Shown: positions 41,114 to 50,943 of the stretch, in pieces
Layout: every line of letters starts with the position of its first letter
How positions within the stretch are numbered: the stretch's first letter is position 1
The notes under the pieces: model-generated
Told to the model about the DNA's origin: nothing
The model's database searches: none
What the model saw: the letters and a program-made list of their open reading frames with translations, nothing else
Made by a program: the position numbers and the translations under genes
DNA from: Actinopolyspora erythraea
Lineage (GTDB): Bacteria; Actinomycetota; Actinomycetes; Mycobacteriales; Pseudonocardiaceae
Direction: 5' to 3'
Length of the DNA stretch: 64,000 nt
Assembly: GCF_002263515.1 (NCBI RefSeq)
Contig: NZ_CP022752.1
Span: 434,001-498,000 of the forward strand

Positions 41114-41710
41114 GTGGAGCTCCTTGAAGCCCTCATCCTCGTGATGTCCCCGCTGCCGGGCGTCATGCTGCTCGGTGCGCTCACCGTGCACTTGATACAC
41201 CGTGCGAAAAAGCCGTGGCGTCCCGAACTCGAACGTGCGCGGAAGGATCTGCACGGGCAGCCTGATTCGGCGGGTCTGGTGTGGTTGGACGCCGACGAGT
41301 ACGAGAAGGTCTCCACCGAGATGCTGCGCGAGCTTGGGCGGCACGAGGGGTTCACCCTGTTCGAGCGAACGAAGTACCACGATCTCGGATTCCGTCCCAC
41401 CGGCGGACGAAAGGTGACGCGGGAACGACGGCACGGGGCCGCGGAAGCCCCGGTCGGCCGTGACAGCGGCCGCCCGTTCGCGCGCTGGAGGCTGCGCCGT
41501 ATGCTGCGCGGCGCTCGCGCGGCCGATGCCGAGCTGGTGCTGCCCCGGCAGCGGCTGGGTGCGCTGTCCATCGGGGAGATTCTCGACACCGCCTCCGCTC
41601 ACGGCTGGCAGATGCACGAGGAGGATCTCGTGGCGGACGAATGGCGGTTGGTCTTCCGGCGCACCGGTACGGCGTCGAGATCGGAGGAGAACCGGCTTCG
41701 CGACGAATGA
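41114..41710 (+). CDS. membrane-anchored protein, paralogue of 39724 gene
   Basis: A 198-residue protein; GTG at 41114 has GGAGG eight bases upstream and is preferred to GTG at 41105, which overlaps it. One N-terminal helix (LILVMSPLPGVMLLGALTVH), then the soluble domain shared with the 39724 gene (TEMLRELGRHEGFTLFERTK, LGALSIGEILDTASAHGW). The two genes with the intervening membrane gene look like a locally expanded family. Confidence 0.75.
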   Translation: MELLEALILVMSPLPGVMLLGALTVHLIHRAKKPWRPELERARKDLHGQPDSAGLVWLDADEYEKVSTEMLRELGRHEGFTLFERTKYHDLGFRPTGGRKVTRERRHGAAEAPVGRDSGRPFARWRLRRMLRGARAADAELVLPRQRLGALSIGEILDTASAHGWQMHEEDLVADEWRLVFRRTGTASRSEENRLRDE

Positions 41711-41885
41711 GGTCCCGCCCCGCCCGATGTGCACCGATCGGCGACACGCCCGGCCCCGTCCGGCGAGTCCGGCTCCCGGACTGTGATGATCGGTGGTGCC
41801 ATCGGGGCTGCTCCGTTCGGGTGGTTACCCACCGGAGCAGTGACCGAACAGGCGGAGACACCCCATCCTCGACAAGGAGTTCGTC

Positions 41886-42149
41886 GTGAGCATCCTCAGC
41901 TGGATCCTGTTCGGTCTGATCGCGGGAGCCGTGGCCAAACTGATCCTGCCCGGCAAGGATCCCGGCGGCATCATCGTGACCATCATCATCGGCATCGTCG
42001 GAGGTCTGCTCGGCGGCTGGCTCGGCAGCTCCTTCTTCGGCGGCGGCGGGGTATCCGGCTTCAACCTCGCCAGCTTCGGCTGGGCGGTGCTCGGCTCGCT
42101 GATCCTGCTGGTGCTGTACCGGCTCGTTTTCCACAAATCCCGAGACTGA
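41886..42149 (+). CDS. GlsB/YeaQ/YmgE-type small stress membrane protein
   Basis: An 87-residue protein from GTG at 41886 (AAGGAG upstream) with two or three glycine-rich hydrophobic helices (SILSWILFGLIAGAVAKLIL, GIIVTIIIGIVGGLLGGWLG, WAVLGSLILLVLYRLVF). The P-G-K-D-P-G-G-I loop between the first two is the transglycosylase-associated family mark. Members are induced under stress. Ahead of it is a 175-bp gap. Confidence 0.88.
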   Translation: MSILSWILFGLIAGAVAKLILPGKDPGGIIVTIIIGIVGGLLGGWLGSSFFGGGGVSGFNLASFGWAVLGSLILLVLYRLVFHKSRD

Positions 42150-42515
42150 TTCCACGCTTGGTCGCCTCGAACGGGTGACCGGTAGTCGGTTCCGCGTCCG
42201 GCGGGGCGGGCCGTTCGCGGGCGGTGGCGATCCGCGCGGCGAGCGGCCCGCCCCGCGTCGGATCCGACTCGGCCACCGGTGGCCCGACTCCGGGTCTCGC
42301 GGTGTTCGCGGCGCCCGTTCCGGGCGGACCAACCGGTATGCCTCCGCCCGGCCCGTCTTCTCGCCGCGCGGCGGGCCGCGCACGTCCCGGTGCCAGTCTC
42401 GCGGTCGCCCTTCCGGGCAAGCCGACGAACGGAGCAATCGGAGACTCCGTTTCACCCCAATTCACCCCCGCTTGTTGCTACTCGTCAGTAGAACAGTGTT
42501 TACTGTCGGCCCTGT
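42150..42515. other. GC-rich gap, no gene seen
   Basis: About 365 bases of very GC-rich sequence with no convincing frame. Close to the following gene, ACAGTGTTTACTGT (about 42493-42506) forms an inverted repeat (ACAGT, 4-bp spacer, ACTGT) that could be an operator. Confidence 0.45.
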
Positions 42516-42578
42516 GTGATGGATCACAACAAGGCTGTGGCGGTTCCTGCCGTCGACAGCCGGAAGGGCCAGGAAACG

Positions 42579-44198
42579 GTGCGCCGACGAATACTCTCCT
42601 CAGCCGCCGCGAGCCTCATCGCCGTGCTGTGCGGCTCCCTGCTCGCTCCGGCCGCCTCGGGGGCGCCCGACGGGGTGACCGAGCACGCCGGGGTGACCGT
42701 GCGCGGCACGAGCATCCCCGGCGCGGGAGGCGTCTCGCTGCGGGCCAAAGTCATCGAACCCACCGGCGAGGCGGCCGAACCACGACCGCTGCTGGTGATG
42801 CCCGCCAGCTGGGCCACCCCCAACATCGAGTACGTCGGGGCCGCCGCGCGGCTCGCCTACGAATCGGGATACGTGGTCGTCAGCTACACCGCACGCGGCT
42901 TCTACACCTCCGAGGGCGAGATCGAGGTCGCAGGCGAGGAGGACGTGGCCGACGCCAGAAAGGTCATCGACTGGGCGGTGGCCAACACTTCCGCCGGAGC
43001 CGAGCGCGTCGGCATGGCGGGCATCTCCTACGGAGCCGGGATCAGCGCGCTCACCGCCGCGGCCGACGACAGGGTGGACGCGATCGCGGCCATGAGTGGC
43101 TGGGCCGACCTGGTCGAGTCGCTGTACCCCAACCGCACGGTCAACGCCTCCGGCGCGGAGCTGCTGCTCGGCGCCGGGCACCTCACCGGCAGGTTCGGTG
43201 ACGACCTCAGCGAGCTGGAGACCGCCTACCGCGAGCACCGCACCGAGGAGGCGCTGTACCTGGCCGAGGAGCGCTCCCCGGCCAACCGGATCGAGCGGCT
43301 CAACGCCAACGGAACCGCCGTGCTGCTGGCCAACGCCTGGCAGGACTCGCTGTTCCCGCCGAAGCAGATGACCGACATGTTCTCCGCGCTGGAGGGGCCC
43401 AAGCGGCTCATGCTCGCCCCCGGCGACCACGCCACCCCCGAGATCTTCGGCGCGGCCGGGTTGCCCAACCACATCTGGGAGACGGCGGCCCGCTGGTTCG
43501 ACCAGTGGCTGCGCGGCGAGGACGAGGGGCTGGCCGACAGCGGGGTGGAGGTCCAACCGCTCAACGGCTCCGAGTGGCACCGCTACCCGGACTGGCGGTC
43601 GGTGACCGGGCACACCGACACCCGCAACCTCACCGCTCCCGAACAGCGGCATCTCCTCGCTCCCGAGACCGGCGGACTGAGCACCGAACGCGGTCCCGAC
43701 TGGCGTCACTCGATCGACAGCGGCGACCCTACGCTGGCCAACAGCGGGATCGTCATGATCAGCGGTGCGCTGCAGGGCTTCGCGCGGATTCCGGTCGGAG
43801 TCTCGGTGCCGCTGGTCGACCGGGACGACGCCGCGGTGTGGGCGACCGAGCCCTACGCGGAAGGAGCCACCGTCAGCGGCACTCCCCGGTTACGGGTCGA
43901 TGTCACCCCGGAGGACGAGAGCGTGTCGCTGTTCGCCTACCTCTACGATGTCGGTCCACTGGGCGGGGGAAGCCTGATCAGCCACAAACCGGTCACCCTG
44001 CGTGATGGTGCTCCCGGCGTCCCGCGACGGGTGGACATCCCGCTGCGGCCCACTTCCTGGCAGCTGCCCGAGGGGCACCGCCTGGTGCTGGTGGTGGACA
44101 CCGTCGACGGCCGCTACCGCGACGAGAGCTCCGGCGGTGAGGTGGTGTTCGGTTCCTCGGCCGACCGGCCGGCCACGCTGAGCGTTCCGATGGGGTGA
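42579..44198 (+). CDS. secreted S15/CocE-type alpha/beta hydrolase
   Basis: A 539-residue protein if GTG at 42579 is the start (AGGAAACG upstream); a GTG at 42516 is possible but would put 21 polar residues before the signal. From 42579, VRRRILSSAAASLIAVLCGS, then LLAPAASGAP is a classical Sec signal with an A-x-G/A cleavage site. The hydrolase core has GISYGAGISAL (nucleophile Ser) and APGDHATPE (His), with the C-terminal beta-sandwich of S15 peptidases and cocaine-esterase-like enzymes (FAYLYDVGPLGGGSLISHKP). It is probably exported and acts on acyl or dipeptidyl substrates. Confidence 0.9.
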   Translation: MRRRILSSAAASLIAVLCGSLLAPAASGAPDGVTEHAGVTVRGTSIPGAGGVSLRAKVIEPTGEAAEPRPLLVMPASWATPNIEYVGAAARLAYESGYVVVSYTARGFYTSEGEIEVAGEEDVADARKVIDWAVANTSAGAERVGMAGISYGAGISALTAAADDRVDAIAAMSGWADLVESLYPNRTVNASGAELLLGAGHLTGRFGDDLSELETAYREHRTEEALYLAEERSPANRIERLNANGTAVLLANAWQDSLFPPKQMTDMFSALEGPKRLMLAPGDHATPEIFGAAGLPNHIWETAARWFDQWLRGEDEGLADSGVEVQPLNGSEWHRYPDWRSVTGHTDTRNLTAPEQRHLLAPETGGLSTERGPDWRHSIDSGDPTLANSGIVMISGALQGFARIPVGVSVPLVDRDDAAVWATEPYAEGATVSGTPRLRVDVTPEDESVSLFAYLYDVGPLGGGSLISHKPVTLRDGAPGVPRRVDIPLRPTSWQLPEGHRLVLVVDTVDGRYRDESSGGEVVFGSSADRPATLSVPMG

Positions 44199-44500
44199 GG
44201 GAGGCCCTCCTGCCGACCGGTCAGTCAAGTCGTCCACTCCGGCCCGTGGCGGGGCCGTGTTACCGGTTCGTCGGCGGCGTCCGCGCCCGCCCAGCGGGGG
44301 CCGCCGACCCCGGCTCCGCCGTGGATTCGAAAATCCGGTCGTCCTGTTCGGTTTTTCACGATCACTAAGTGGAATTCATTGAATACCAATAGTGCATGAA
44401 AGGTAGCGCAACGCAGTTTTTCCCGGTGTTTACAGTATGTTTCGGCGGCGCTCGGGAACGCTGCTCCACAATCGCCGTCATCGGCTGTACCGTGGCGTAT
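44199..44500. other. AT-richer gap, promoter region
   Basis: About 300 bases. The left third is GC-rich; from 44340 it turns A/T-richer (GGAATTCATTGAATACCAAT) with TTTACAGTATG near the likely start region of the next gene. I see no gene. Confidence 0.45.
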
Positions 44501-45388
44501 ATGACGGATGTTCGTCCTCCTGACGCGTTACGACGCGAAGGTGCCGATGACGAGCCGCCCAGACGGCGGCTGAACCGCATATCGGGGGATTTGCAGGTCA
44601 GGGGGGTGGACATGCAGCGCCCCAGCGCGGCGCGCATGTTCGATTATTATCTCGGGGGCACGGCCAATTTCGCCGCTGACAGGCAGGCGGTCGACCAGCT
44701 GGTCGCCGAAGTTCCGGAGGCCCAGGTTTACGCCCGCGCCACGCGGGCCTTTCTCGGTCGACTGGTCCGCTTTCTGAGTCATCGCGGAATCGATCAGTTC
44801 CTCGATCTCGGCTCGGGAATGCCGACCGTGGGGAATGTTCACGAAATAGCACGTCGCTGCCGTTCCGACGCGCGGGTGGCGTACGTGGAGATCGAGCCGG
44901 AGGTCGTGGCGCACGCCAGGCAGCTGCTGCGCGGCGTGGACAACGTGACCGTCACACACGCCGACATCCGGGATCCGAGGATGGTGCTGTCCGCCCCGGA
45001 GGTCACCGAGCTGCTCGACTTCACCAGGCCGGTCGCGGTGCTGGCGGTGTCGATCCTGCCCTACGTCCCCGACGGGGACGACCCCGTCGGACTCATGGCC
45101 AGTTACCGGGACAGCTGCGTGCCCGGCAGCTATCTCGCCGTCTCGCACAGCACCCCGCTGACGATGACCGAGGAGCAGGTGCACCGCAGTGAGCGTGCCT
45201 ACCGGGTGACCCACACACCGTTGGCCATCCGTGACGTCGAACGGATTCGTCAGCTGTTTCCGGGGTACGAGTTGGTGGAACCGGGACTGGTTCCGCTACC
45301 GCAGTGGCGGCCGGAGCCCGACATCAACGCCAAGCAGGACGCCACAGCCTCCGCCAACGCGGTCGGCGGGGTCGGCTACCTCCCGTGA
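44501..45388 (+). CDS. SAM-dependent methyltransferase of the DUF574 family
   Basis: A 295-residue protein from ATG at 44501. It has the DUF574 signature: RPSAARMFDYYLGGTANFAADR (about residues 40-61), FLDLGSGMPTVGNVHEIA (SAM loop, about 107-124) and AVSILPYVPDGDDPVGLMAS. The family is actinomycete-specific, often next to developmental or stress regulators; the methyl acceptor is unknown. A longer upstream frame from 44396 exists but lacks this family's start. Confidence 0.92.
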   Translation: MTDVRPPDALRREGADDEPPRRRLNRISGDLQVRGVDMQRPSAARMFDYYLGGTANFAADRQAVDQLVAEVPEAQVYARATRAFLGRLVRFLSHRGIDQFLDLGSGMPTVGNVHEIARRCRSDARVAYVEIEPEVVAHARQLLRGVDNVTVTHADIRDPRMVLSAPEVTELLDFTRPVAVLAVSILPYVPDGDDPVGLMASYRDSCVPGSYLAVSHSTPLTMTEEQVHRSERAYRVTHTPLAIRDVERIRQLFPGYELVEPGLVPLPQWRPEPDINAKQDATASANAVGGVGYLP

Positions 45389-45870
45389 GGGAGGTCGTCG
45401 GCTCGACGCACGAAGGGGCTTAGTGGCGTAACCCCGCGCGGACCCCGCCGAGGCGAGGTCCGACATCGATCGGGTGCCCGCGCCACGCCGGGCCCGACCC
45501 ACGGGGGAACCAGCGGGTGGTCGGGCCGCGGGAGTGGGCGTTTCGACGCTGAGAGCGACGAAGGGACCCGTGGGGCGGTGTCTCGTCGCGTCGGGCCGGT
45601 TCCTGAGTGGTGCCCCGCGTGGCTGATGGCCCGGCCTGGCGAGATGCATCCGGCTCACGCTCCGCGGGGGACTCGCGTGGTTCGTGAGGGCGCTCCGCTG
45701 CGGGGAAGGTTCGGGGCGTTCGGGGTGCGGCACGGGACAGAGCGTTACAGGGTCGCGTGCTTCGTTGGCGATTAGTGACCAATTCGTTGATTTTGCTACT
45801 CGAACGAGTGACGTTTGGGTGCGTCCTGATCACGCAGCGACGCAGCTGCTGTCCCAAAAGGAGCCCCAGC
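45389..45870. other. gap with a short palindrome ahead of protease
   Basis: About 480 bases. The first 370 are GC-rich with no supported gene. Nearer the protease the composition is A/T-richer (AATTCGTTGATTTTGCTA) and ACTCGAACGAGT (45798-45809) is an inverted repeat, a possible operator. Confidence 0.5.
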
Positions 45871-46611
45871 TTGTCATTAGCACGACTCGTTTCCAGAGTG
45901 GCCGCGGCCGCGCTGATCGCCGTCGGACTGGCGGCCCCGGCACAGGCCGCCGTCTCCGCTCCCGCCGCCGCTCCCGAGCCGATGATCATCGACGGCGGCT
46001 ACGCCGACGACGCCCCGTGGGCGGCGCGGATGTTCGCCGACGGCAGGCAGGCGTGCAGCGCCTCGGTGATCGCGCCGAAGTGGGTGCTCACCGCACAGCA
46101 CTGCGTCGAGGGCGCGAACCAGGTCAGTTTCCGGGTGGGCAGCCTGGACCAGACCCAGGGCCGTGAGGTCTTCGCGGTGCCGGGCGGGGTGCACGTGCAT
46201 CCCAGCGCCGATCTGGCTCTGGTCAACGTGGGCAGTGCCGTCGACGTCGAGTACGCCCCGATCGGCGCGCCCGGCGCCGCCGAGGTCGGCGAGACCGTCC
46301 AGACCTACGGGTGGGGCGCCACCTGCACCGACCGCCCCGAGATCGAGTGCCAGTCCCGTCTGCTCAAGGTGGCCGACGTCTCGGTGACCAGCACGTGGTG
46401 CTCCGACTACCGCGGTGGCACCGCGATCTGCGCCTACCGCGGCGACGGCATCCCGGCGGGCGGTGACTCCGGCGGGCCGATGTTCGCCACCGCCTCCGAC
46501 GGGGACTACGTGCAGGTGGGTGTGGCCTCCACCAGTGACCGCTCCTCCCGCACCGCCTACACCAACGTGACCCGCTACAGCGACTGGATCAGCTCCCTCG
46601 CGGGCGTGTGA
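45871..46611 (+). CDS. secreted trypsin-like serine protease (S1)
   Basis: A 246-residue protein from TTG at 45871, with AAAAGGAG eight bases upstream. A Sec signal (LARLVSRVAAAALIAVGLAA, PAQA) is followed by a short propeptide and the protease. Catalytic triad: H77 (LTAQHCVEG), D114 (PSADLALVNV) and S200 (GGDSGGPMF). IIDGGYADDAPWAARM replaces the usual IVGG start. Six cysteines suit three disulfides. Expected to be exported; specificity not assignable. Confidence 0.93.
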   Translation: MSLARLVSRVAAAALIAVGLAAPAQAAVSAPAAAPEPMIIDGGYADDAPWAARMFADGRQACSASVIAPKWVLTAQHCVEGANQVSFRVGSLDQTQGREVFAVPGGVHVHPSADLALVNVGSAVDVEYAPIGAPGAAEVGETVQTYGWGATCTDRPEIECQSRLLKVADVSVTSTWCSDYRGGTAICAYRGDGIPAGGDSGGPMFATASDGDYVQVGVASTSDRSSRTAYTNVTRYSDWISSLAGV

Positions 46612-46646
46612 CGCCGCTTCCTCCCGCTGAAGCGACGAGCCGTTCT

Positions 46647-46672
46647 CCCCGCCGCCGTCCCCGGCGGCGGGG
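46647..46672. terminator. GC-rich hairpin after protease gene
   Basis: CCCCGCCGCC pairs with GGCGGCGGGG across a six-base loop about 36 bases after the protease stop. There is no T run, as is common for actinomycete terminators. Confidence 0.6.
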
Positions 46673-46992
46673 AAACGCGCGGGCGGGGCCGGCCGGGGCT
46701 TGCCGGAGGTGTGTTGACCTTCCCGCCGAAACCGAGCACCATGCTCGGGTGGGCTCGGTAACGGAACGAGCGCCTTCGAGATCGAAAAATTGATCGTTCC
46801 GTTGTTTTCGCAGCTCAGGTTCATGATTTTTGATTTTTTTCGGAGCGGAAAACGATCGCTAGACATTCCGCCCGGGAATGGCAACAAATTTGTTGTGCTT
46901 GTCACGGGGTTTTCTGGGTTTTTCCTGGTGTGCGGAATGTCGATCTTTTCCTTCCTGGCGGTTTCACCGGTGCGTGGTTAGTTTCGAGAGAC
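46673..46992. promoter_or_regulatory. AT-rich leader of ect cluster with palindrome
   Basis: This 320-base stretch is distinctly A/T-richer than its surroundings (ATGATTTTTGATTTTTTTCG). It contains the perfect 14-bp palindrome CAACAAATTTGTTG at 46882-46895, about 100 bases before ectA. Ectoine operons are usually induced by salt; the palindrome is a candidate for the responsible regulator's site. Confidence 0.55.
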
Positions 46993-47577
46993 ATGACCGG
47001 CGAAAAACCTGGCGATCGTGGCGCACGGCCCGATGGCGCGAGTGGGGCAGCCGGGCGGGTGGAGATCGACACTCCGGCCGTCGCGGACGGCCCGGAGCTG
47101 TACCGGATCACGCGTGATTCGGGAGTGCTCGACGTCAACTCCCCCTACGCCTACCTGCTGTGGTGCCGCGACTTCGCGTCCACCTCGCTGGTGGCGCGTT
47201 CGCACGACGGCGTGGTGGGCTTCGTGACCGGATACGTCCGGCCCGACGCCGACGACACGCTGGTGGTGTGGCAGATCGGCGTCGACGCCGCGCTGCGCGG
47301 CCACGGCGTGGCGGGCCGACTCCTGGAGCGGCTGCTCGACACCGCCTCGCGGGACGGCATCCGCTACCTGGAGACCACCATCACCGCCGACAACGCCGCT
47401 TCGATCAACCTCTTCGCGGCGCTGGCGCGCGATCGCGGCGCTCCGCTCGAAGTGAGCGCGTTGTTCCCGTCCGAACTGTTCCCGGACTCCCACGTCGGCG
47501 AGGACCTGTACCGCATCGGACCGTTCGCCACCGAGGGTGCCGCGGCCCCCGACGCCCTAGCCGGTTCCGTGCCGTGA
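46993..47577 (+). CDS. ectA: L-2,4-diaminobutyrate acetyltransferase EctA
   Basis: A 194-residue GNAT enzyme from ATG at 46993. Hallmarks: LDVNSPYAYLLWCRDFASTS (about residues 47-66), VWQIGVDAALRGHGVAGRLL (acetyl-CoA loop) and TTITADNAASINLFAALARD. It N-acetylates 2,4-diaminobutyrate in ectoine synthesis. Order ectA-ectB-ectC is standard, although here the A-B gap is 145 bp. The N-terminal 25 residues are a disordered Gly/Ala/Arg stretch. Confidence 0.96.
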   Translation: MTGEKPGDRGARPDGASGAAGRVEIDTPAVADGPELYRITRDSGVLDVNSPYAYLLWCRDFASTSLVARSHDGVVGFVTGYVRPDADDTLVVWQIGVDAALRGHGVAGRLLERLLDTASRDGIRYLETTITADNAASINLFAALARDRGAPLEVSALFPSELFPDSHVGEDLYRIGPFATEGAAAPDALAGSVP

Positions 47578-47722
47578 GGCTCCACGCCCCGCACAACCGA
47601 CCCGGTTCGCGGTGAAACTCCGACCGCGAACCACCCCAGCCGTGCTCACGCGCGGCACGACACGTAACCGGCCCGACGGGCGACGCGTCACGAGCGCTTC
47701 GAACCGGGCCGAACGGAGGATC

Positions 47723-48970
47723 GTGAAAGACGTCTTCGCAACCCAGGAGTCAGAGGTGCGCAGCTACAGCCGCACCTGGCCCGTCACCTTCGACCGGGCG
47801 CTGGGCAGTTGGCTCTACGACGACAGGGGGAACGCCTACCTGGACTTCTTCGCGGGGGCCGGGGCGCTCAACTACGGGCACAACAACCCGCTGCTCAAGC
47901 GCAAGCTGCTCGAATACATCGAGCGCGACGGGATACACCACGGGCTCGACCAGGCGACGGTCGCCAGGGGCGAGTTCCTGCGCACCATCGACGAGACGCT
48001 GCTGCGGCCCCGCGGACTCAACTACAAGGTGCAGTTCCCCGGTCCGACGGGCACCAACTCGGTCGAGGCCGCGTTGAAGCTGGCACGAAAGATCACCGGG
48101 CGCGAGTCGATCATCAGCTTCACCAACGCCTTCCACGGCATGACGCTGGGGTCGCTCTCGGTCACCGGCAACTCCATGAAGCGCGGCGGGGCCGGCATCC
48201 CGCTGGTCCACGCCACCCCGATGCCCTACGACAACTACTTCGACGGCCAGGTCGACGACTTCCTCTACTTCGAGTCCCTGCTCCAGGACAGCGGCAGCGG
48301 GCTGAACGCGCCCGCCGCCGTGATCGTGGAGACCCTGCAGGGCGAGGGAGGCATCAACGACACCCGGGCGGAGTGGCTGCGCGGGCTGTCCGAGCTGTGC
48401 CGGCGGCACGGCATCCTGCTCATCGTCGACGACGTGCAGATGGGCTGCGGCAGGACCGGCCCGTTCTTCAGCTTCGAGCACGCGGGCATCGAGCCGGACA
48501 TCGTCTGCCTGTCCAAGTCCATCGGCGGCTACGGCAGCCCCCTGGCGCTGACGCTGATCAAGCCGGAGCACGACGTCTGGGAGCCCGGCGAGCACAACGG
48601 CACGTTCCGGGGCAACAACCCCGCCCTGGTCACGGCCACCGAAGCGCTGCGGCAGTACTGGAGCGACGACGAACTCGAACGCGCCACCATCGCCAAGGGC
48701 GAGCGCGTCGGCGAGGCGCTGCTGGAACTGGGCGCGGAGTACCCCGGGCTGCTGTCCAAGGGGCGCGGGCTCGCGCGCGGCCTCGGTTTCGCCGAACCCG
48801 AGATGGCGGGCAAGGTTTCCAAGGCCGCCTTCGACCGAGGCATGATCCTGGAGACCTCCGGTCCCAGCGACGAGGTGGTCAAGGTGATGCCCCCGCTGAC
48901 CGTCACCGACGACGAACTGGAGCGGGGGCTCCGGATCCTCCGGGACTCCGTGCGCTCGGTGCTGGCCTGA
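47723..48970 (+). CDS. ectB: diaminobutyrate-2-oxoglutarate aminotransferase EctB
   Basis: A 415-residue class III aminotransferase. GTG at 47723 has GGAGG just upstream and fits the family N-terminus ([20 protein letters not shown]); 37 more upstream codons are open but unlike EctB. Markers: [34 protein letters not shown] and the PLP lysine K265 in [10 protein letters not shown]. It makes diaminobutyrate from aspartate semialdehyde and glutamate, the first committed ectoine step. Confidence 0.96.
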   Translation: MKDVFATQESEVRSYSRTWPVTFDRALGSWLYDDRGNAYLDFFAGAGALNYGHNNPLLKRKLLEYIERDGIHHGLDQATVARGEFLRTIDETLLRPRGLNYKVQFPGPTGTNSVEAALKLARKITGRESIISFTNAFHGMTLGSLSVTGNSMKRGGAGIPLVHATPMPYDNYFDGQVDDFLYFESLLQDSGSGLNAPAAVIVETLQGEGGINDTRAEWLRGLSELCRRHGILLIVDDVQMGCGRTGPFFSFEHAGIEPDIVCLSKSIGGYGSPLALTLIKPEHDVWEPGEHNGTFRGNNPALVTATEALRQYWSDDELERATIAKGERVGEALLELGAEYPGLLSKGRGLARGLGFAEPEMAGKVSKAAFDRGMILETSGPSDEVVKVMPPLTVTDDELERGLRILRDSVRSVLA

Positions 48971-49073
48971 GGCGCCGACGCCGCCCGGAGCGGGACGTGC
49001 CGCGTCCCGGAAAGCGGGCTCACCGGCGGGGCTCTCCGCCGAGCCGAGATCACCGAAACACCGAGGAGACGAG

Positions 49074-49466
49074 TTGATCGTTCGTACCGTCCGGGACGTC
49101 GAGGGCACCGAATCCGACATCAGGACCGAGAACTGGCGCAGCAAGCGGATCATCCTGGCCCGGGAGAAGGCGGGGTTCTCGGTGCACGAGACCACGCTGT
49201 ACGCGGGCACGGTCAACGAGTTCTGGTACGCCAACCACGTCGAGGCCGTGTTCGTGTACGAGGGCGAGGGCGAGATCACCGACCACGCCACCGGCGAGAC
49301 GCACTCCCTCGGGCCGGGGTCGCTGTACCTGCTCGACGACCACGATAAGCACCAGGTGCGCCCCAGGACCGACATGCGCACGGTGTGCGTGTTCAACCCG
49401 CCGGTGACCGGCAGGGAGGTGCACGACGAGAACGGGGTGTACCCACTGGTGACCGAGGAGGAGTGA
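49074..49466 (+). CDS. ectC: ectoine synthase EctC
   Basis: A 130-residue cupin from TTG at 49074 (GAGGAGACGAG upstream). It reads [50 protein letters not shown] and [20 protein letters not shown], close to known EctC. It ring-closes N-gamma-acetyl-diaminobutyrate to ectoine with a bound metal. No ectD follows, so hydroxyectoine is not encoded here. Confidence 0.96.
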   Translation: MIVRTVRDVEGTESDIRTENWRSKRIILAREKAGFSVHETTLYAGTVNEFWYANHVEAVFVYEGEGEITDHATGETHSLGPGSLYLLDDHDKHQVRPRTDMRTVCVFNPPVTGREVHDENGVYPLVTEEE

Positions 49467-49477
49467 CGCCCCGTACG

Positions 49478-49518
49478 AGGTGGACCGCCCCGGGCCGGCT
49501 GAGGGTGGTCCACCTCGT
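49478..49518. terminator. hairpin after ectC
   Basis: CGAGGTGGACC (49478-49488) pairs perfectly with GGTCCACCTCG (49508-49518), an 11-bp stem with a 19-base GC-rich loop that itself may pair, just after the ectC stop and before a convergent gene. Good candidate terminator for the ect operon. Confidence 0.65.
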
Positions 49519-49595
49519 CGGTTCGGACGTTTTCCCGGCGGCCACGTCCGTTCGAACGTCCGGCTGGAGGTGTCCGGGTGTCGCCGGACCGCGAC

Positions 49596-50672
49596 TCACC
49601 CCAGGGTCAGGTACCGGCGGTCGTTGAACTTCTCGCCCACGCAGGAGGCGCCGAGGTCGTGCCCGATGCGTTCGATCACGTCGGCGAGTTCGAGGCGGTT
49701 GAGCCAGTCGCGGGGCAGCGCCGCCGTGCCGTGCCGGGCCCCCAGGATCGCGCCGGTGATGGCGGCCGTGGTGTCGCTGTGCCCCGAGTGGTTGGCCGCC
49801 AGCCACAACGCCTCGCGGAACTGCTCGCGCTTGGGCAGCGCCAGCGCGCAGTAGGCTCCGATCGCCAGCGCCTCCGGGCCGACCCAGCCCTGTCCGAGCC
49901 GCTGGACGTAGGCCGTGCGCACGTCGATGCGCGCCAGGGTGGCGGCGTCGGCGAGTCCGGTGGCCGTCTCGGTGTCCTCGCGCAGCACGCGTCCCGCGGC
50001 CTGGTCCACCGCCTGGGGCAGTCGTCTGCCCTGCACCGCGAGCAGGTGTACCAGCGCCGCCATGGCTCCGGCGGCGGCCCAGCCGCCCGGCGCGCCGTGG
50101 GTCAGCGCGCCGAACTGGCAGCCGAGGGTGTAGGACATCTCGACGGTGGGGGCGAATCCGGCCCCGGCCGCGCGGTCCACCGCGCCGCAGCCCTTGGAGC
50201 TGTTGATCGGTTCTTCGGGGGTTCCGAGTCGCTCCTCCTGCAGCGCGCGCAGACTGGTCAAGCCGGGGGAGCGGTTGACGTAGAGCTCGGGCTCGGCCAG
50301 CAGTCCGATCGCGCCGTAGTGGGGTTTGTCCTCCTGCTGGGTGAGCAGCCAGCGGCGGTAGGCGGCGGCCGTGGCTTCCACCGGGCGCCACCGGCCGCCG
50401 TTGTTCCCGGTCGCCCAGGCGTGCAGGTATCCCTCGCCGGTGAAAAGCAGCATCTGCGCCGCGTCGCCGAGCAGCGCCTGCGGTGGTGGTTCGGTCACCC
50501 CGTCGGGGCCGTACCGCGCGCGGATGTCGCTGTACTCCTCGAACTCGACGGGAACACCGAGGGAGTCGCCCAGCGCCGCGCCGAGCAGGCACCCCACGGC
50601 ACGATCCACCACTGTGGACGATGTCGACACCCGGGATACCTCCACAGTGGTCTTGCTCTGGCGTTCGGACAC
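49596..50672 (-). CDS. ADP-ribosylglycohydrolase-family protein
   Basis: A 358-residue protein, GTG at 50672 likeliest (an in-frame start at 50723 would add 17 residues). It shows DRAVGCLLGAALGDSLGVPV at the start, the ADP-ribosylglycohydrolase/DraG entry motif, and AANHSGHSDTTAAITGAILG near the end, where S-x-D-T-T binds the magnesium pair. It would remove ADP-ribose from protein or small molecules. Convergent with ectC. Confidence 0.9.
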   Translation of the reverse strand: MSERQSKTTVEVSRVSTSSTVVDRAVGCLLGAALGDSLGVPVEFEEYSDIRARYGPDGVTEPPPQALLGDAAQMLLFTGEGYLHAWATGNNGGRWRPVEATAAAYRRWLLTQQEDKPHYGAIGLLAEPELYVNRSPGLTSLRALQEERLGTPEEPINSSKGCGAVDRAAGAGFAPTVEMSYTLGCQFGALTHGAPGGWAAAGAMAALVHLLAVQGRRLPQAVDQAAGRVLREDTETATGLADAATLARIDVRTAYVQRLGQGWVGPEALAIGAYCALALPKREQFREALWLAANHSGHSDTTAAITGAILGARHGTAALPRDWLNRLELADVIERIGHDLGASCVGEKFNDRRYLTLG

Positions 50673-50943
50673 GCGCCCCGACTCTACTGGCCGCGCACAG
50701 CCTAGTGGCAGCGATCTGTTCATTCGCGCATCGGAGTTTGCTCACACATTGTGATATTCGCCGACGAACAAAAGTTGATCTTACTCTGTTGGGGTGAAGC
50801 AGGGTGAAACCGAACACGTTTGTCGGTTTTAGTGGTTAACGTGGATCGGTTTCGGGGCGGTTTGCCGGGAGACGGGACCTTGCGGCTGCTGTCGTGGAAT
50901 CGGGAAAGATATACGCGAACGTGGGATCAGTCTTCGGGGGGAT

